A stretch of DNA of 12,881 nt from NCBI GenBank assembly GCA_020846515.1, contig JADLDX010000989.1, forward strand, positions 1-12,881. Reading direction: 5' to 3'. This DNA comes from Pirellulaceae bacterium (GTDB lineage Bacteria > Planctomycetota > Planctomycetia > Pirellulales > Pirellulaceae). Position 1 is the stretch's first letter. Each line of letters starts with the position of its first letter. The notes under the pieces are model-generated. The model searched no databases and had not been told where the DNA came from. It saw only the letters and a program-made list of their open reading frames with translations. The position numbers and the translations under genes are program-made. Of the stretch, positions 1 through 7,012 are shown piece by piece.

Positions 1-78
1 CCAGTCTATGCCGCATAGGCTGTGTACCTCAAAATGCAACAAATCCCAGTCAACGTCGTCAGGTGTGATACGTGATCC

Positions 79-867
79 ATGTCAGAGAGACCCCAGCGGC
101 CAAAGAAACGTAACAAGAAGTCCTTCAGTGGAAATCACCAGCGCAGTTGGCTGTGGGGACATCACGCGGTCCGTGAAACACTCATCAGTGGTCGCTGGCC
201 AGTATTGGAAATTTATGCGACTCAAGAGGCGATGGATCAATTGGGTGATCTACTCTCCAGGGTCGGTCATCATATCCCGCTTGAAATCGTTTCCAAACAG
301 CGCATCGAAGAACTGTCTCATGCCACTGAACATCAGGGGCTGTTGATTCGTTTAGGGCCGTATCCCTACGCTACTTTCGAACAACTCGAATCCCAATTGC
401 GAGTGCTACCCCAGGCACTGGTGGTCATCTGTGATCGCATTCAAGATGGCTTCAACCTGGGAGCTATCCTGCGTTGCTGTGACGGCGTGGGCGCTGCGGC
501 CATCGTGGTTGGCAACCAGCAGCAAGCCGAAATGGGTAGCCAGGTTGTGCGATCTTCAGCCGGTGCGGCTAATCATGTCCAGTGCGTGCAAGTCGATGAT
601 CTGGTCGACGTCTGTCAGCGTTTGAAGCAAATGGGTTTCAGATTGGTGGCGGCCGATTCCAATGCCCAGCAATCTCATTGGCAAGCCGATCTGGGATCCA
701 AGACGGCTCTCATACTAGGTAGCGAAGCTATCGGAGTGGCACCCCAGTTGTTGGAACAATGCGACCAGACCGTAACGATCCCCATGCAGGGACGCGTCAG
801 TTCGCTAAACGTCGCTGTCGCCGCCGGTATTTTGTTGTTCGAGATTCGACGTCAACAACTCCAGTAG
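79..867 (+). CDS. rlmB: 23S rRNA 2'-O-ribose (guanosine) methyltransferase, RlmB/TrmH family (SpoU)
   Basis: Predicted cytoplasmic SAM-dependent 2'-O-methyltransferase of the SPOUT (SpoU) class; RlmB methylates G2251 in the P-loop of 23S rRNA. The 262-residue product has a basic N-terminus (about residues 5-15), a small substrate-binding domain (about 25-95) and a C-terminal trefoil-knot domain (about 110-262). All three SpoU motifs are visible: motif 1 with D119, N126 and R132 (NLGAILR), motif 2 with G214-S-E216 and G219, and motif 3 with S241-S-L-N244-V. The 'EHQGL' at 84-88 resembles the HQG segment of RlmB rather than tRNA-specific TrmH, which is why rlmB is preferred. Length is slightly above the roughly 245 residues usual for the family because of the basic leader. 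The ATG at 79 has a loose AGGTG about 13 bases upstream. It converges with the permease gene after 38 bp. A paralogous specificity, another rRNA or tRNA position, cannot be excluded. Confidence 0.9.
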   Translation: MSERPQRPKKRNKKSFSGNHQRSWLWGHHAVRETLISGRWPVLEIYATQEAMDQLGDLLSRVGHHIPLEIVSKQRIEELSHATEHQGLLIRLGPYPYATFEQLESQLRVLPQALVVICDRIQDGFNLGAILRCCDGVGAAAIVVGNQQQAEMGSQVVRSSAGAANHVQCVQVDDLVDVCQRLKQMGFRLVAADSNAQQSHWQADLGSKTALILGSEAIGVAPQLLEQCDQTVTIPMQGRVSSLNVAVAAGILLFEIRRQQLQ

Positions 868-889
868 ACGAATCGCTCCGCGACTCGTC
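867..889. terminator. Hairpin between convergent genes, possible bidirectional terminator
   Basis: A 10-bp stem with one mismatch (867-876 with 880-889) closes on a 3-base loop, beginning on the last base of the rlmB stop codon. It lies in the 38-bp gap between two convergent genes, where a shared terminator is expected. There is no clear T-tract on either side, so intrinsic termination is uncertain. The structure is seen directly; the function is inferred. Confidence 0.45.
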
Positions 890-905
890 ATGTCCGAATG
901 CCGAA

Positions 906-2450
906 CTAATTCGATTGCGCTGGTGCCGAGCGTTTGAAATAGAAGTACAGCGGCAGGCCAGCGGCCATCAAGACGATACCAGCTACCGATTCAACACGCT
1001 TGGTGATGAAGGTGTTGATGATTAACCAGAATGCGACCAGCATAAACACGAGCGGAATTACGGGGTAACCGATCGTGCGATAGGGACGCGGTAGTTCCGG
1101 CATTCGATATCGCAAAACGAATACGCTGGAAGCCACTAGACCATAGAAGATCCAGGATGCGAACAGCAGACAGTCGGTCAATTGGTCGAAGGTGCCTGAG
1201 AGCGCCAGGACACTGGCCCAAAAGGCTTGCAGAACCAGGCAGGCGACCGGCACGCGTGTGTGCGGACTCAACCTGGCCAGTCGGCTGAAGAACAGGCCGT
1301 CGCGTGCCATCGCAAACGGCACGCGTGCGTTGGCGAGAATCGAACCGTTGAGGGCTCCCAGCGCTGAGACGACAAACACGACAGAAATAAACTGGCCACC
1401 GTATTGGCCCAGAAAAGTGGTGGCCGCTTTACTGGCGACGGGCAATGCATCTCGATACTGCGTTGAATTGCTCGTGCGCACTTCCTCGATCGGCAACGCA
1501 TAAAAGTAGCTCAAGTTGGTTAGGCAGTAGATGGCCATTACGATCACCATGCCAAAGATCAACGCCAGCGGAATATTGCGGCCCGGGTGCCGCACTTCGC
1601 CCGCAGCCATCGGCATATTGTTCCAACCATCGTATCCCCAGAGCGCGGCTAGCATAGCCGTACCAAAGAGCGACCAACCGCACCACTGAGCAGTGTTGGC
1701 CGGTGTAGCCAGGTTGCTCCAAGTCGCAGTACCCGATGCGCTGAACACGCCCATGACGACAAAGGCAATGCCCCCTACCTTCAAGATCGTCAATATCAAC
1801 TGAACTTTGCCACCCACGATGATGGTCAAACAATTGATGGCCGTCATGAACACGATCGCTGTCACCGCCACGACTTGCTTGGCACCAAACTGCCAATGCA
1901 CGTCTTGCCCTAAGAGTCTGAAGTCGTTGTGCAGCCAAACTGACTCCAATGGCAAGAAGGTCGATAGAAAAATGGCCAGCCCTGTCCCCAGGGTCGCAAT
2001 GGAAGCACTTCCGGCGACGATAAACCGTTGCCAACCGAATAGGAAAGCCACGGCTTGACCATAGCTCTTACGCAAATAGACATACTCGCCACCGGCCTCA
2101 GGCAACATGGCACCCAATTCGGCGTAGGTTAGTGCTCCGGCCAGTGATAGCAGTCCCGCTGCGACCCACGCCAGCAAGACCAAAGTCGGCGTGCCGACAG
2201 ACTGGGCCATGGTAGCCGCCTTCAAGAACACGCCGGTGCCTATGACTGTGCCAATGACCAATGCCGTCGTATCCACCAGCGATAGTCCCCGTAGCAGTCG
2301 GCCGCCAGCGGGCACATGTTGGTCACCATGTTGGTCACCATGTTGGTCACCATGTTGGTCACCATGCTCGCTCGCATGTTCGCCAGACGGGGATGTGGTT
2401 GAGGTCACCAGTGATTTCGAAGCGGTGGGATCATAAGGCGATTGATTCAT
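906..2450 (-). CDS. APC-superfamily amino-acid permease with His/Asp-repeat N-terminal tail
   Basis: Inner-membrane secondary transporter of the amino acid-polyamine-organocation (APC) superfamily, probably an uptake or exchange system for amino acids; the substrate cannot be read from sequence. The 514-residue protein has a hydrophilic tail (1-55) followed by about 12 hydrophobic segments. The unwound TM1 substrate motif is visible as G67-T-V-I-G71-T-G73-V-F. 'AELGAMLPEAGGEYVYLR' at about 110-127 is the characteristic TM3 region, and 'WGYDGWNN' (271-278) matches the TM6 unwound segment of LAT-like carriers. The tail contains four HGDQ units (about 29-44) plus a terminal His, encoded by a perfect 12-bp tandem repeat; APC carriers usually start close to TM1, so this extension is unusual. 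The ATG at 2450 has only a weak purine-rich stretch about 12 bases upstream. It is transcribed divergently from the yacG-like gene and convergently with rlmB. Confidence 0.92.
   Translation of the reverse strand: MNQSPYDPTASKSLVTSTTSPSGEHASEHGDQHGDQHGDQHGDQHVPAGGRLLRGLSLVDTTALVIGTVIGTGVFLKAATMAQSVGTPTLVLLAWVAAGLLSLAGALTYAELGAMLPEAGGEYVYLRKSYGQAVAFLFGWQRFIVAGSASIATLGTGLAIFLSTFLPLESVWLHNDFRLLGQDVHWQFGAKQVVAVTAIVFMTAINCLTIIVGGKVQLILTILKVGGIAFVVMGVFSASGTATWSNLATPANTAQWCGWSLFGTAMLAALWGYDGWNNMPMAAGEVRHPGRNIPLALIFGMVIVMAIYCLTNLSYFYALPIEEVRTSNSTQYRDALPVASKAATTFLGQYGGQFISVVFVVSALGALNGSILANARVPFAMARDGLFFSRLARLSPHTRVPVACLVLQAFWASVLALSGTFDQLTDCLLFASWIFYGLVASSVFVLRYRMPELPRPYRTIGYPVIPLVFMLVAFWLIINTFITKRVESVAGIVLMAAGLPLYFYFKRSAPAQSN
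2319..2366. repeat. 12-bp tandem repeat, four perfect copies, inside the permease gene
   Basis: The unit 'ttggtcaccatg' occurs four times head to tail without a mismatch (2319-2330, 2331-2342, 2343-2354, 2355-2366), with a partial unit 'atg' just before. On the coding (minus) strand each unit reads CATGGTGACCAA, His-Gly-Asp-Gln. The period is a multiple of three, so copy-number change would not shift the frame. It resembles a coding minisatellite prone to replication slippage. Confidence 0.95.
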
Positions 2451-2558
2451 GCGGCGGCAAGCCCCTGCCTACTGAATTGCGGTGCCATGTGGTAGAATTC
2501 CGTGGCACTAGCATAGCAGCGATCAACTGCCAGCGGTAATCAAAAATGCGAGGGATGT

Positions 2559-2843
2559 ATGACCGTACAACACTTACCTTGCCCGACCTGTGGACGGCAA
2601 ACACCGGTTTCGCTGGCCAAGTATTTGCCGTTCTGCAGCGATCGTTGCCGGCTGATCGACTTAGGGCGATGGTTGGATGAAGAACATGTCCTGCCTGTGG
2701 CGGCCGCAGATGACGAGGAAGAAGACGTAGACCATGTCAATTCAGATCGGGCCCGACACTGGGATGCTGGGGACATGGATTCCGAGCGATCCGAACAGTT
2801 GCGTCCACCCGTGCGGCTACCACCAGGTTGGCATGATGCATGA
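2559..2843 (+). CDS. yacG: YacG-like zinc-binding protein (putative DNA gyrase inhibitor)
   Basis: Small cytoplasmic zinc protein of the YacG family; E. coli YacG binds GyrB and inhibits DNA gyrase. The 94-residue product carries the treble-clef signature C8-x2-C11 ... C26-x3-C30 in the context 'CPTCGRQTP' and '[14 protein letters not shown]', which is diagnostic for the family. The rest (about 50-94) is a hydrophilic tail with an acidic run (DDEEEDVD, about 51-58); E. coli YacG is only about 65 residues, so the tail is longer than usual but in keeping with a disordered extension. The ATG at 2559 follows GAGGGA with a short spacer of about 3 bases. It is read divergently from the permease and lies about 100 bp upstream of a membrane-protein gene, possibly co-transcribed. 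The family is clear; action on gyrase in this organism is inferred. Confidence 0.86.
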   Translation: MTVQHLPCPTCGRQTPVSLAKYLPFCSDRCRLIDLGRWLDEEHVLPVAAADDEEEDVDHVNSDRARHWDAGDMDSERSEQLRPPVRLPPGWHDA

Positions 2844-2947
2844 CACATAGCCGCAATTGACACTTAGCCACAAATGGCGGCAGCCGTTCTACGGGCTCAA
2901 CAGTTCCCCCCAATTGTTCCACAGCATCATTGAAAAGTCTTAGTACG

Positions 2948-4108
2948 ATGGAAGAAGTACCGTTTGAGGATCGATTTGTCCCCAAAGTAGAAGTTGATTG
3001 GGAGCGATCTTTCTGGTGGTGGTATCCGATAACGCGCGCCATTCATCCTGCCATGCGAATGGCTTCGCTGGTGATTAGTTCTCTGGGCGTGGTGATGATG
3101 CTGGAAGGGGTGCGATTGGCCGACTGGTTGTTTGCGCCTAGGTTTGGTGAGCAGTTCGCGAACGTATATGTACGCTCGTTAGCCAATATCCCATTGGCCC
3201 CGATCGAGGGCGGGCAGAGCCAGTTGTTCAGCGCTATTGGTCTGCGGGAATTGGCCTATTTGACCTTTTGTCTTCTGTGGCTGACAGTTGTTTTGGGTTT
3301 CTTTGGCGGTATCTTGTCGCGACGCGCCGCCGTGGAACTGGGGCAACGAACCATTGCACCTTGGGGTGTTACGGTGCGTCTTGTTGCCAGTCGCCTACTG
3401 AGTTACATGTGGGTCACCGGCTTGCATCTCGTGGCCATTTCCGTCTTATTGATCCTACCTTTCGTCCTCGGCTTGGTGGCGCGCCTGGGCCCGTTGGCTT
3501 ATGTCGCGGGTGCATTATTGCTATTGATGTATCCGTTGGTGGTGGTAATCGGGAGGCTGGTTCTCAGCATGTTCGTATGTTATCCGTTGGCTGTGACGGC
3601 TATCAGTTGCGAGCGAAATGCAGATGCCTTTGAGGGTTTCAGCCGTTCGAACAACTATTTCTTTCAACGGCCGGTTGTGGCCGTTTTAGCCAGCGCCGCT
3701 TTGTTTGGTATTGGTTGGGTTGGATATATGATCGTCTTCTGGTGGCTCTTGGCCGGTTGGCATTGGATGCGCGACGCTTTTTTGACAGGCGCCGGATTGA
3801 CCACAGCCGAATTGTTTACAGGCCCGCGAGCTGAAGGAGCCACCGATGGTCTACAAGCAGCTCGCTTGACGACTTGGGTCGTGGCTGGAGCAGGCCTGAC
3901 GTGGTGGATTATCGCGGCCTACTGGTTCAGTTATTTTTGGAGTGCAACGGCGGCCGTCTATTTAATCCTACGCAGGTCAGTTGATAACACCGACTTGGAT
4001 GAAATCGATGCCGTAGCTGCAAGTGATGCGGCCTCGCTGCCCAACATTCCACCACCACCCAACATGGTGCCGACCGACCCAGGTGCGACGCCGACCACTA
4101 ACAGCTAA
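2948..4108 (+). CDS. Uncharacterised multi-pass membrane protein
   Basis: I cannot assign a function. Numbered from the ATG at 2948, the 386-residue product has a charged N-terminus (about 1-30) rich in aromatic residues at its end, then hydrophobic segments near 37-56, 101-124, 154-179, 181-214, 242-269 and 310-340, and a Pro/Thr-rich tail (about 363-386). Between segments 4 and 5 is a hydrophilic loop with E222, D226-A-F-E, S232-R-S, Y237 and R241-P. I recall similar SRS..Y...RP loops in uncharacterised planctomycete membrane proteins, but could not check this. There is no signal peptide and no recognised catalytic motif. A TTG at 2930 would add six residues; neither start has a clear SD, so the start is uncertain. 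A terminator-like hairpin follows directly, so it probably ends a transcript with the yacG-like gene upstream. Confidence 0.8.
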   Translation: MEEVPFEDRFVPKVEVDWERSFWWWYPITRAIHPAMRMASLVISSLGVVMMLEGVRLADWLFAPRFGEQFANVYVRSLANIPLAPIEGGQSQLFSAIGLRELAYLTFCLLWLTVVLGFFGGILSRRAAVELGQRTIAPWGVTVRLVASRLLSYMWVTGLHLVAISVLLILPFVLGLVARLGPLAYVAGALLLLMYPLVVVIGRLVLSMFVCYPLAVTAISCERNADAFEGFSRSNNYFFQRPVVAVLASAALFGIGWVGYMIVFWWLLAGWHWMRDAFLTGAGLTTAELFTGPRAEGATDGLQAARLTTWVVAGAGLTWWIIAAYWFSYFWSATAAVYLILRRSVDNTDLDEIDAVAASDAASLPNIPPPPNMVPTDPGATPTTNS

Positions 4109-4144
4109 ACCGCCCACAAATCATTGACGATTGCCGGGCGGTTT
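4107..4144 (+). terminator. Terminator-like hairpin after the membrane-protein gene
   Basis: A perfect 9-bp inverted repeat (aaaccgccc at 4107-4115, gggcggttt at 4136-4144) overlaps the TAA stop of the preceding gene. The 20-base loop can form a small 4-bp inner stem. The A/T ends of the stem give a three-T tail, so it is a plausible but not textbook rho-independent terminator. Confidence 0.6.
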
Positions 4145-4262
4145 CACCCAACATTCAAATGAAAACCTGACAGCCACGGCCGTCATTTCGCTTTCGTACA
4201 GACGCTTTTGTTCAAACACTTCGTTCCATTGAATCACCCCCCCTTCGTTCTGCGAGTGATCT

Positions 4263-5414
4263 ATGAAATGCTTAATACTCTTCGTTAACTTGCTGTGCGC
4301 TCTTCCGATGGTGACACCGGCGATGGCTCAGCCGCCGACCAAGGCCACGATCCATCAACGCATGCAAGAGTTCGTGGATCAGCGTGAAATCGCCGGCGCC
4401 GTAACGATTGTGGCCACGGCTGATTCAGTATTGGATACATGCGTCGTCGGACAGCAGGATATCGCGGCCGGTCGGCCGATGCAGGCGGACTCCATTTTTT
4501 GGATCGCGTCAATGACCAAGCCCGTGACCGGCGTGGCCGTGATGATATTGGAAGAGGAAGGCAAACTTAAGTTAGACGATCCTGTCAGCCAGTATTTGCC
4601 CGAATTCAAAGATCTCAAAAATTCAGATGGCGAATCGGTCAGCGTGACGATTAAGCAACTGCTGACCCATTCCGCCGGTTTGCGCGAACTGAACGGCCAG
4701 GAGTCAGCAGCGCTGAAGACCCTCTCGGACTTGACCAAATTAGTGGTCACCAAACCTGTGCAGTTTCCCGCCGGTAGCAAGTGGCAGTACTCGCAAACGG
4801 GTATCAACACGGCCGCTCGCATCGTGGAAGTGATTTCAGGAAAGTCGTTTCCTGAGTTCATCGAGCATAGAATCTTTGCCCCGCTGGGTATGAAGGACAC
4901 CACCTTCTACCTGACCAAAGAACAATTGCCACGCCTGGCCAAGTCGTACAAACGGACGGACGATGGTCAATTAGAGGAAGCCGTCAATATTATTTTGTTC
5001 GGCCATGAGCCTACTAGCACGGATCGGGCGCCGATGGCCAATGGCGGGTTGTTCTCAACCGCCGCTGATTACACGCGATTTTGCCAGATGTTACTTGCCG
5101 GCGGCAGCTTCCAGGGCAATCAGGTACTCAAGCCCGAAACGGTCAAACGATTTTCGTCTGTTCATAGCGGAGATTTGAAGACAGGCTTTACACCGGGCAA
5201 TGGATGGGGAGTGGGCTGCTGTATTGTGCGCGAGCCGCAGGGTGTCAGCGAGCACCTATCTGCTGGCTCGTTTGGCCATGGCGGGGCTTTCGGCACTCAA
5301 GCCTGGATCGATCCCGTTCGTAAACGCATCTATGTGCTGATGGTCCAGCGCGCGAATTTCGCCAACTCCGATGCCTCGCCTGTGCGCGCGGCATTCCAAG
5401 CGGCAGCGCAGTAG
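4263..5414 (+). CDS. Secreted serine hydrolase, class C beta-lactamase / family VIII esterase fold
   Basis: Exported serine hydrolase of the class C beta-lactamase/DD-peptidase superfamily (PF00144 type), likely an esterase, peptidase or penicillin-binding-like enzyme. A Sec signal peptide is visible: M-K-C, a hydrophobic core, then A20-M-A22 before Q23 as cleavage site. The nucleophile motif S83-M-T-K86 lies in the expected context (FWIASMTK). The second motif is Y176-S-Q178, where class C enzymes usually have YxN, so its third residue is Gln. The third motif is H339-G-G in 'FGHGGAFGTQAWIDP'. 'LLTHSAGL' (133-140) is also typical. The 383-residue length is normal. The ATG at 4263 has only a weak GAG upstream. 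It stands alone between two hairpin-bounded units. The substrate is unknown, and true beta-lactamase activity should not be assumed; most such proteins are esterases or peptidases. Confidence 0.92.
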   Translation: MKCLILFVNLLCALPMVTPAMAQPPTKATIHQRMQEFVDQREIAGAVTIVATADSVLDTCVVGQQDIAAGRPMQADSIFWIASMTKPVTGVAVMILEEEGKLKLDDPVSQYLPEFKDLKNSDGESVSVTIKQLLTHSAGLRELNGQESAALKTLSDLTKLVVTKPVQFPAGSKWQYSQTGINTAARIVEVISGKSFPEFIEHRIFAPLGMKDTTFYLTKEQLPRLAKSYKRTDDGQLEEAVNIILFGHEPTSTDRAPMANGGLFSTAADYTRFCQMLLAGGSFQGNQVLKPETVKRFSSVHSGDLKTGFTPGNGWGVGCCIVREPQGVSEHLSAGSFGHGGAFGTQAWIDPVRKRIYVLMVQRANFANSDASPVRAAFQAAAQ

Positions 5415-5501
5415 CGTTAATAACTCCGGCGGACGCATCGTTACACGAAGTGCCTTAACCCAATTACTTGATGAGCGAATTCTTTAGGAAAAGCAAAAGG
5501 T

Positions 5502-6866
5502 ATGGCGACCTTAGAGCAAGAATTACTGCGCGGTTGGGCACTTCATCAACAGAAAAAGTTCGCCGAAGCGGAAGGCATCTATCGTCGTGTCATCGCGCAG
5601 GCCAAGGACAACGCGAATGCCTGGTGCTACTTGGGTATTGCCCTGCATGATCAAAGGCAATTCGAGCAATCGATCGCAGCCTATCGTCAAGCTTTGATGC
5701 TCCAACCGAACTTTCCCGTGGCGCTCAATAACCTGGGAAACTCGTTGCGGTACACCAGTGAGATTGACGAGGCGGATCGCTGCTTTGAGCAAGCGATCCA
5801 ACAAAAGCCAGACTATTTGAACGCTTACAAAAACCGTGGCACCTTGCATGTTTGGACCGGAGACATTGCGCGAGGGCTGCATTGGTACGAACAAGCCCTG
5901 AAAATCAATCCCAACGAAGCCGAATTGCATCGCAACTTGGGCGTCATCTATTTGTTGCAAGGGCGTTTTGAAGATGGCTGGCGCGAGTATCGTTGGCGTT
6001 GGCAAGTTGGCGATTTGCATCGCCCCAATATCAGCGCGCCGGTGTGGGATGGCAGTGACCCGAAGGGCAAAACGATTCTGTTATGCGTGGAACAAGGGCT
6101 CGGTGACACGCTGAACTTTGTTCGATTCGCGCGTTGGCTGCGTGAACGAGGTGCTCAGACAGTCGTGCACTGTCAAGCCGCACTGTTAGCACTATTGCAG
6201 CAGTCACCTGCGCTGGGACCTATGTATCCAAACACGCTGGCGCTGGAGACTCGCGTCCATACCCATTGCTCTCTGCTGGACGTGGCCGATTTCCTGAACG
6301 TCAACGCTGAAACAATCCCCAGCTTTGAGAGCTATATTCAACCGGCACCCAACCTGACGCAATACTGGGCGCAAAGACTGCCGAAACAAAATGATCGCTT
6401 GCGAGTGGGCATCGCCTGGCAGGGTACCCCCGATCATCAAGCAGATATCTTTCGCAGTATCCCGCTGAAGCATTTTGAAGCTCTGGCCGACTTGCCAAAG
6501 GTCGAACTATACAGTTTGCAGAGCGGCTTTGGAGTGGAGCAGATCGCTCAGTGGCGCGGCGCTGCACCACTGCGAAACTTTGGCGACAACGTCGATCAAT
6601 CCAGCGGCGCGTTTATGGATACAGCAGCCATCATGCGACAATTGGATCTTGTGATCACCAGCGACACTTCGATCGCACACTTGGCTGGAGCATTGGGCGT
6701 GAAGTGTTGGATTGCTCTGAACTACATACCCGACTGGCGATGGTTGCTCGCGCGCAGCGACTCGCCTTGGTATCCTTCGGTGCGCCTGTTCCGTCAGCCG
6801 ACGCTCAGTAACTGGCAGGCCGTGTTTCAGGAAATGCGTCAAGAGCTTTTGGAATTCAGTCGCTAA
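5502..6866 (+). CDS. TPR protein with C-terminal GT9-like (heptosyltransferase-type) glycosyltransferase domain
   Basis: Probable cytoplasmic glycosyltransferase-like protein. Residues 1-165 form about four tetratricopeptide repeats (for example around 7-37, 41-70, 75-104 and 109-138, each ending near a Pro such as 'ALMLQPN' or 'ALKINPN'). A linker with 'WDGSDPKGKTILL' leads into a GT-B domain resembling glycosyltransferase family 9 (ADP-heptose:LPS heptosyltransferase type): 'EQGLGDTLNFVRFARWL' (197-213), 'VGIAWQG' (302-308), 'RSIPL' (328-332), and the donor-side motif 'SDTSIAHLAGALG' (387-399) followed by 'DWRWLL' and 'SPWYPSVRLFRQ'. The 454-residue fusion is a known arrangement in many bacteria; the acceptor may be a protein or an envelope glycan. 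The start at 5502 follows AGGA about 12 bases upstream. A hairpin immediately after the stop suggests it is the last gene of its transcript. The sugar donor is not readable. Confidence 0.9.
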   Translation: MATLEQELLRGWALHQQKKFAEAEGIYRRVIAQAKDNANAWCYLGIALHDQRQFEQSIAAYRQALMLQPNFPVALNNLGNSLRYTSEIDEADRCFEQAIQQKPDYLNAYKNRGTLHVWTGDIARGLHWYEQALKINPNEAELHRNLGVIYLLQGRFEDGWREYRWRWQVGDLHRPNISAPVWDGSDPKGKTILLCVEQGLGDTLNFVRFARWLRERGAQTVVHCQAALLALLQQSPALGPMYPNTLALETRVHTHCSLLDVADFLNVNAETIPSFESYIQPAPNLTQYWAQRLPKQNDRLRVGIAWQGTPDHQADIFRSIPLKHFEALADLPKVELYSLQSGFGVEQIAQWRGAAPLRNFGDNVDQSSGAFMDTAAIMRQLDLVITSDTSIAHLAGALGVKCWIALNYIPDWRWLLARSDSPWYPSVRLFRQPTLSNWQAVFQEMRQELLEFSR

Positions 6867-6890
6867 GCACGTGGATGCGTCCACGTGTTT
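6865..6890 (+). terminator. Rho-independent-type hairpin after the TPR-GT9 gene
   Basis: A perfect 8-bp stem (cacgtgga, 6868-6875, with tccacgtg, 6880-6887) closes on a TGCG loop and can extend by one G-U and two A-T pairs into the stop codon and the following TTT. It sits directly after the stop, in the gap between convergent genes. The short T-run makes it a moderate terminator candidate. Confidence 0.6.
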
Positions 6891-7012
6891 AGGCCAGCAA
6901 GCACTTGACCCAGCCGTCGGTTCGCCAAAGCGAGTAGAAATCACTCCGGGTGGCCAAGACATGGGTACCTGTTCGTTGTTACCTCACTCCCCAGCCGCAG
7001 TCCCCAGTGATC

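Noticed and set aside
1..16. Possible divergent gene starting at an ATG at position 16 on the minus strand
   Set aside because: Only five codons are inside the window and the upstream purine stretch is weak; it cannot be supported.
1429..2034. A 201-codon minus-strand frame overlapping the permease
   Set aside because: It is an alternative frame inside the permease gene with Arg/Cys-rich, low-complexity-like composition and no recognisable motif.
2319..2366. Short direct repeats as a possible CRISPR array
   Set aside because: The 12-bp units are contiguous, have no spacers and are in frame inside a permease gene; this is a coding minisatellite.
2477..2498. TTGCGG and TAGAAT as a sigma-70 promoter for the yacG-like gene
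   Set aside because: The spacer is only 10 bases, far too short for a sigma-70 promoter.
2191..2539. Plus-strand open frames across the repeat, antisense to the permease
   Set aside because: They exist because the repeat lacks stops in several frames; their products show no domain, and the minus-strand permease has clear family motifs there.
4379..4903. A 174-codon frame antisense to the serine hydrolase
   Set aside because: It lies wholly within a well-supported gene and shows no domain or RBS.
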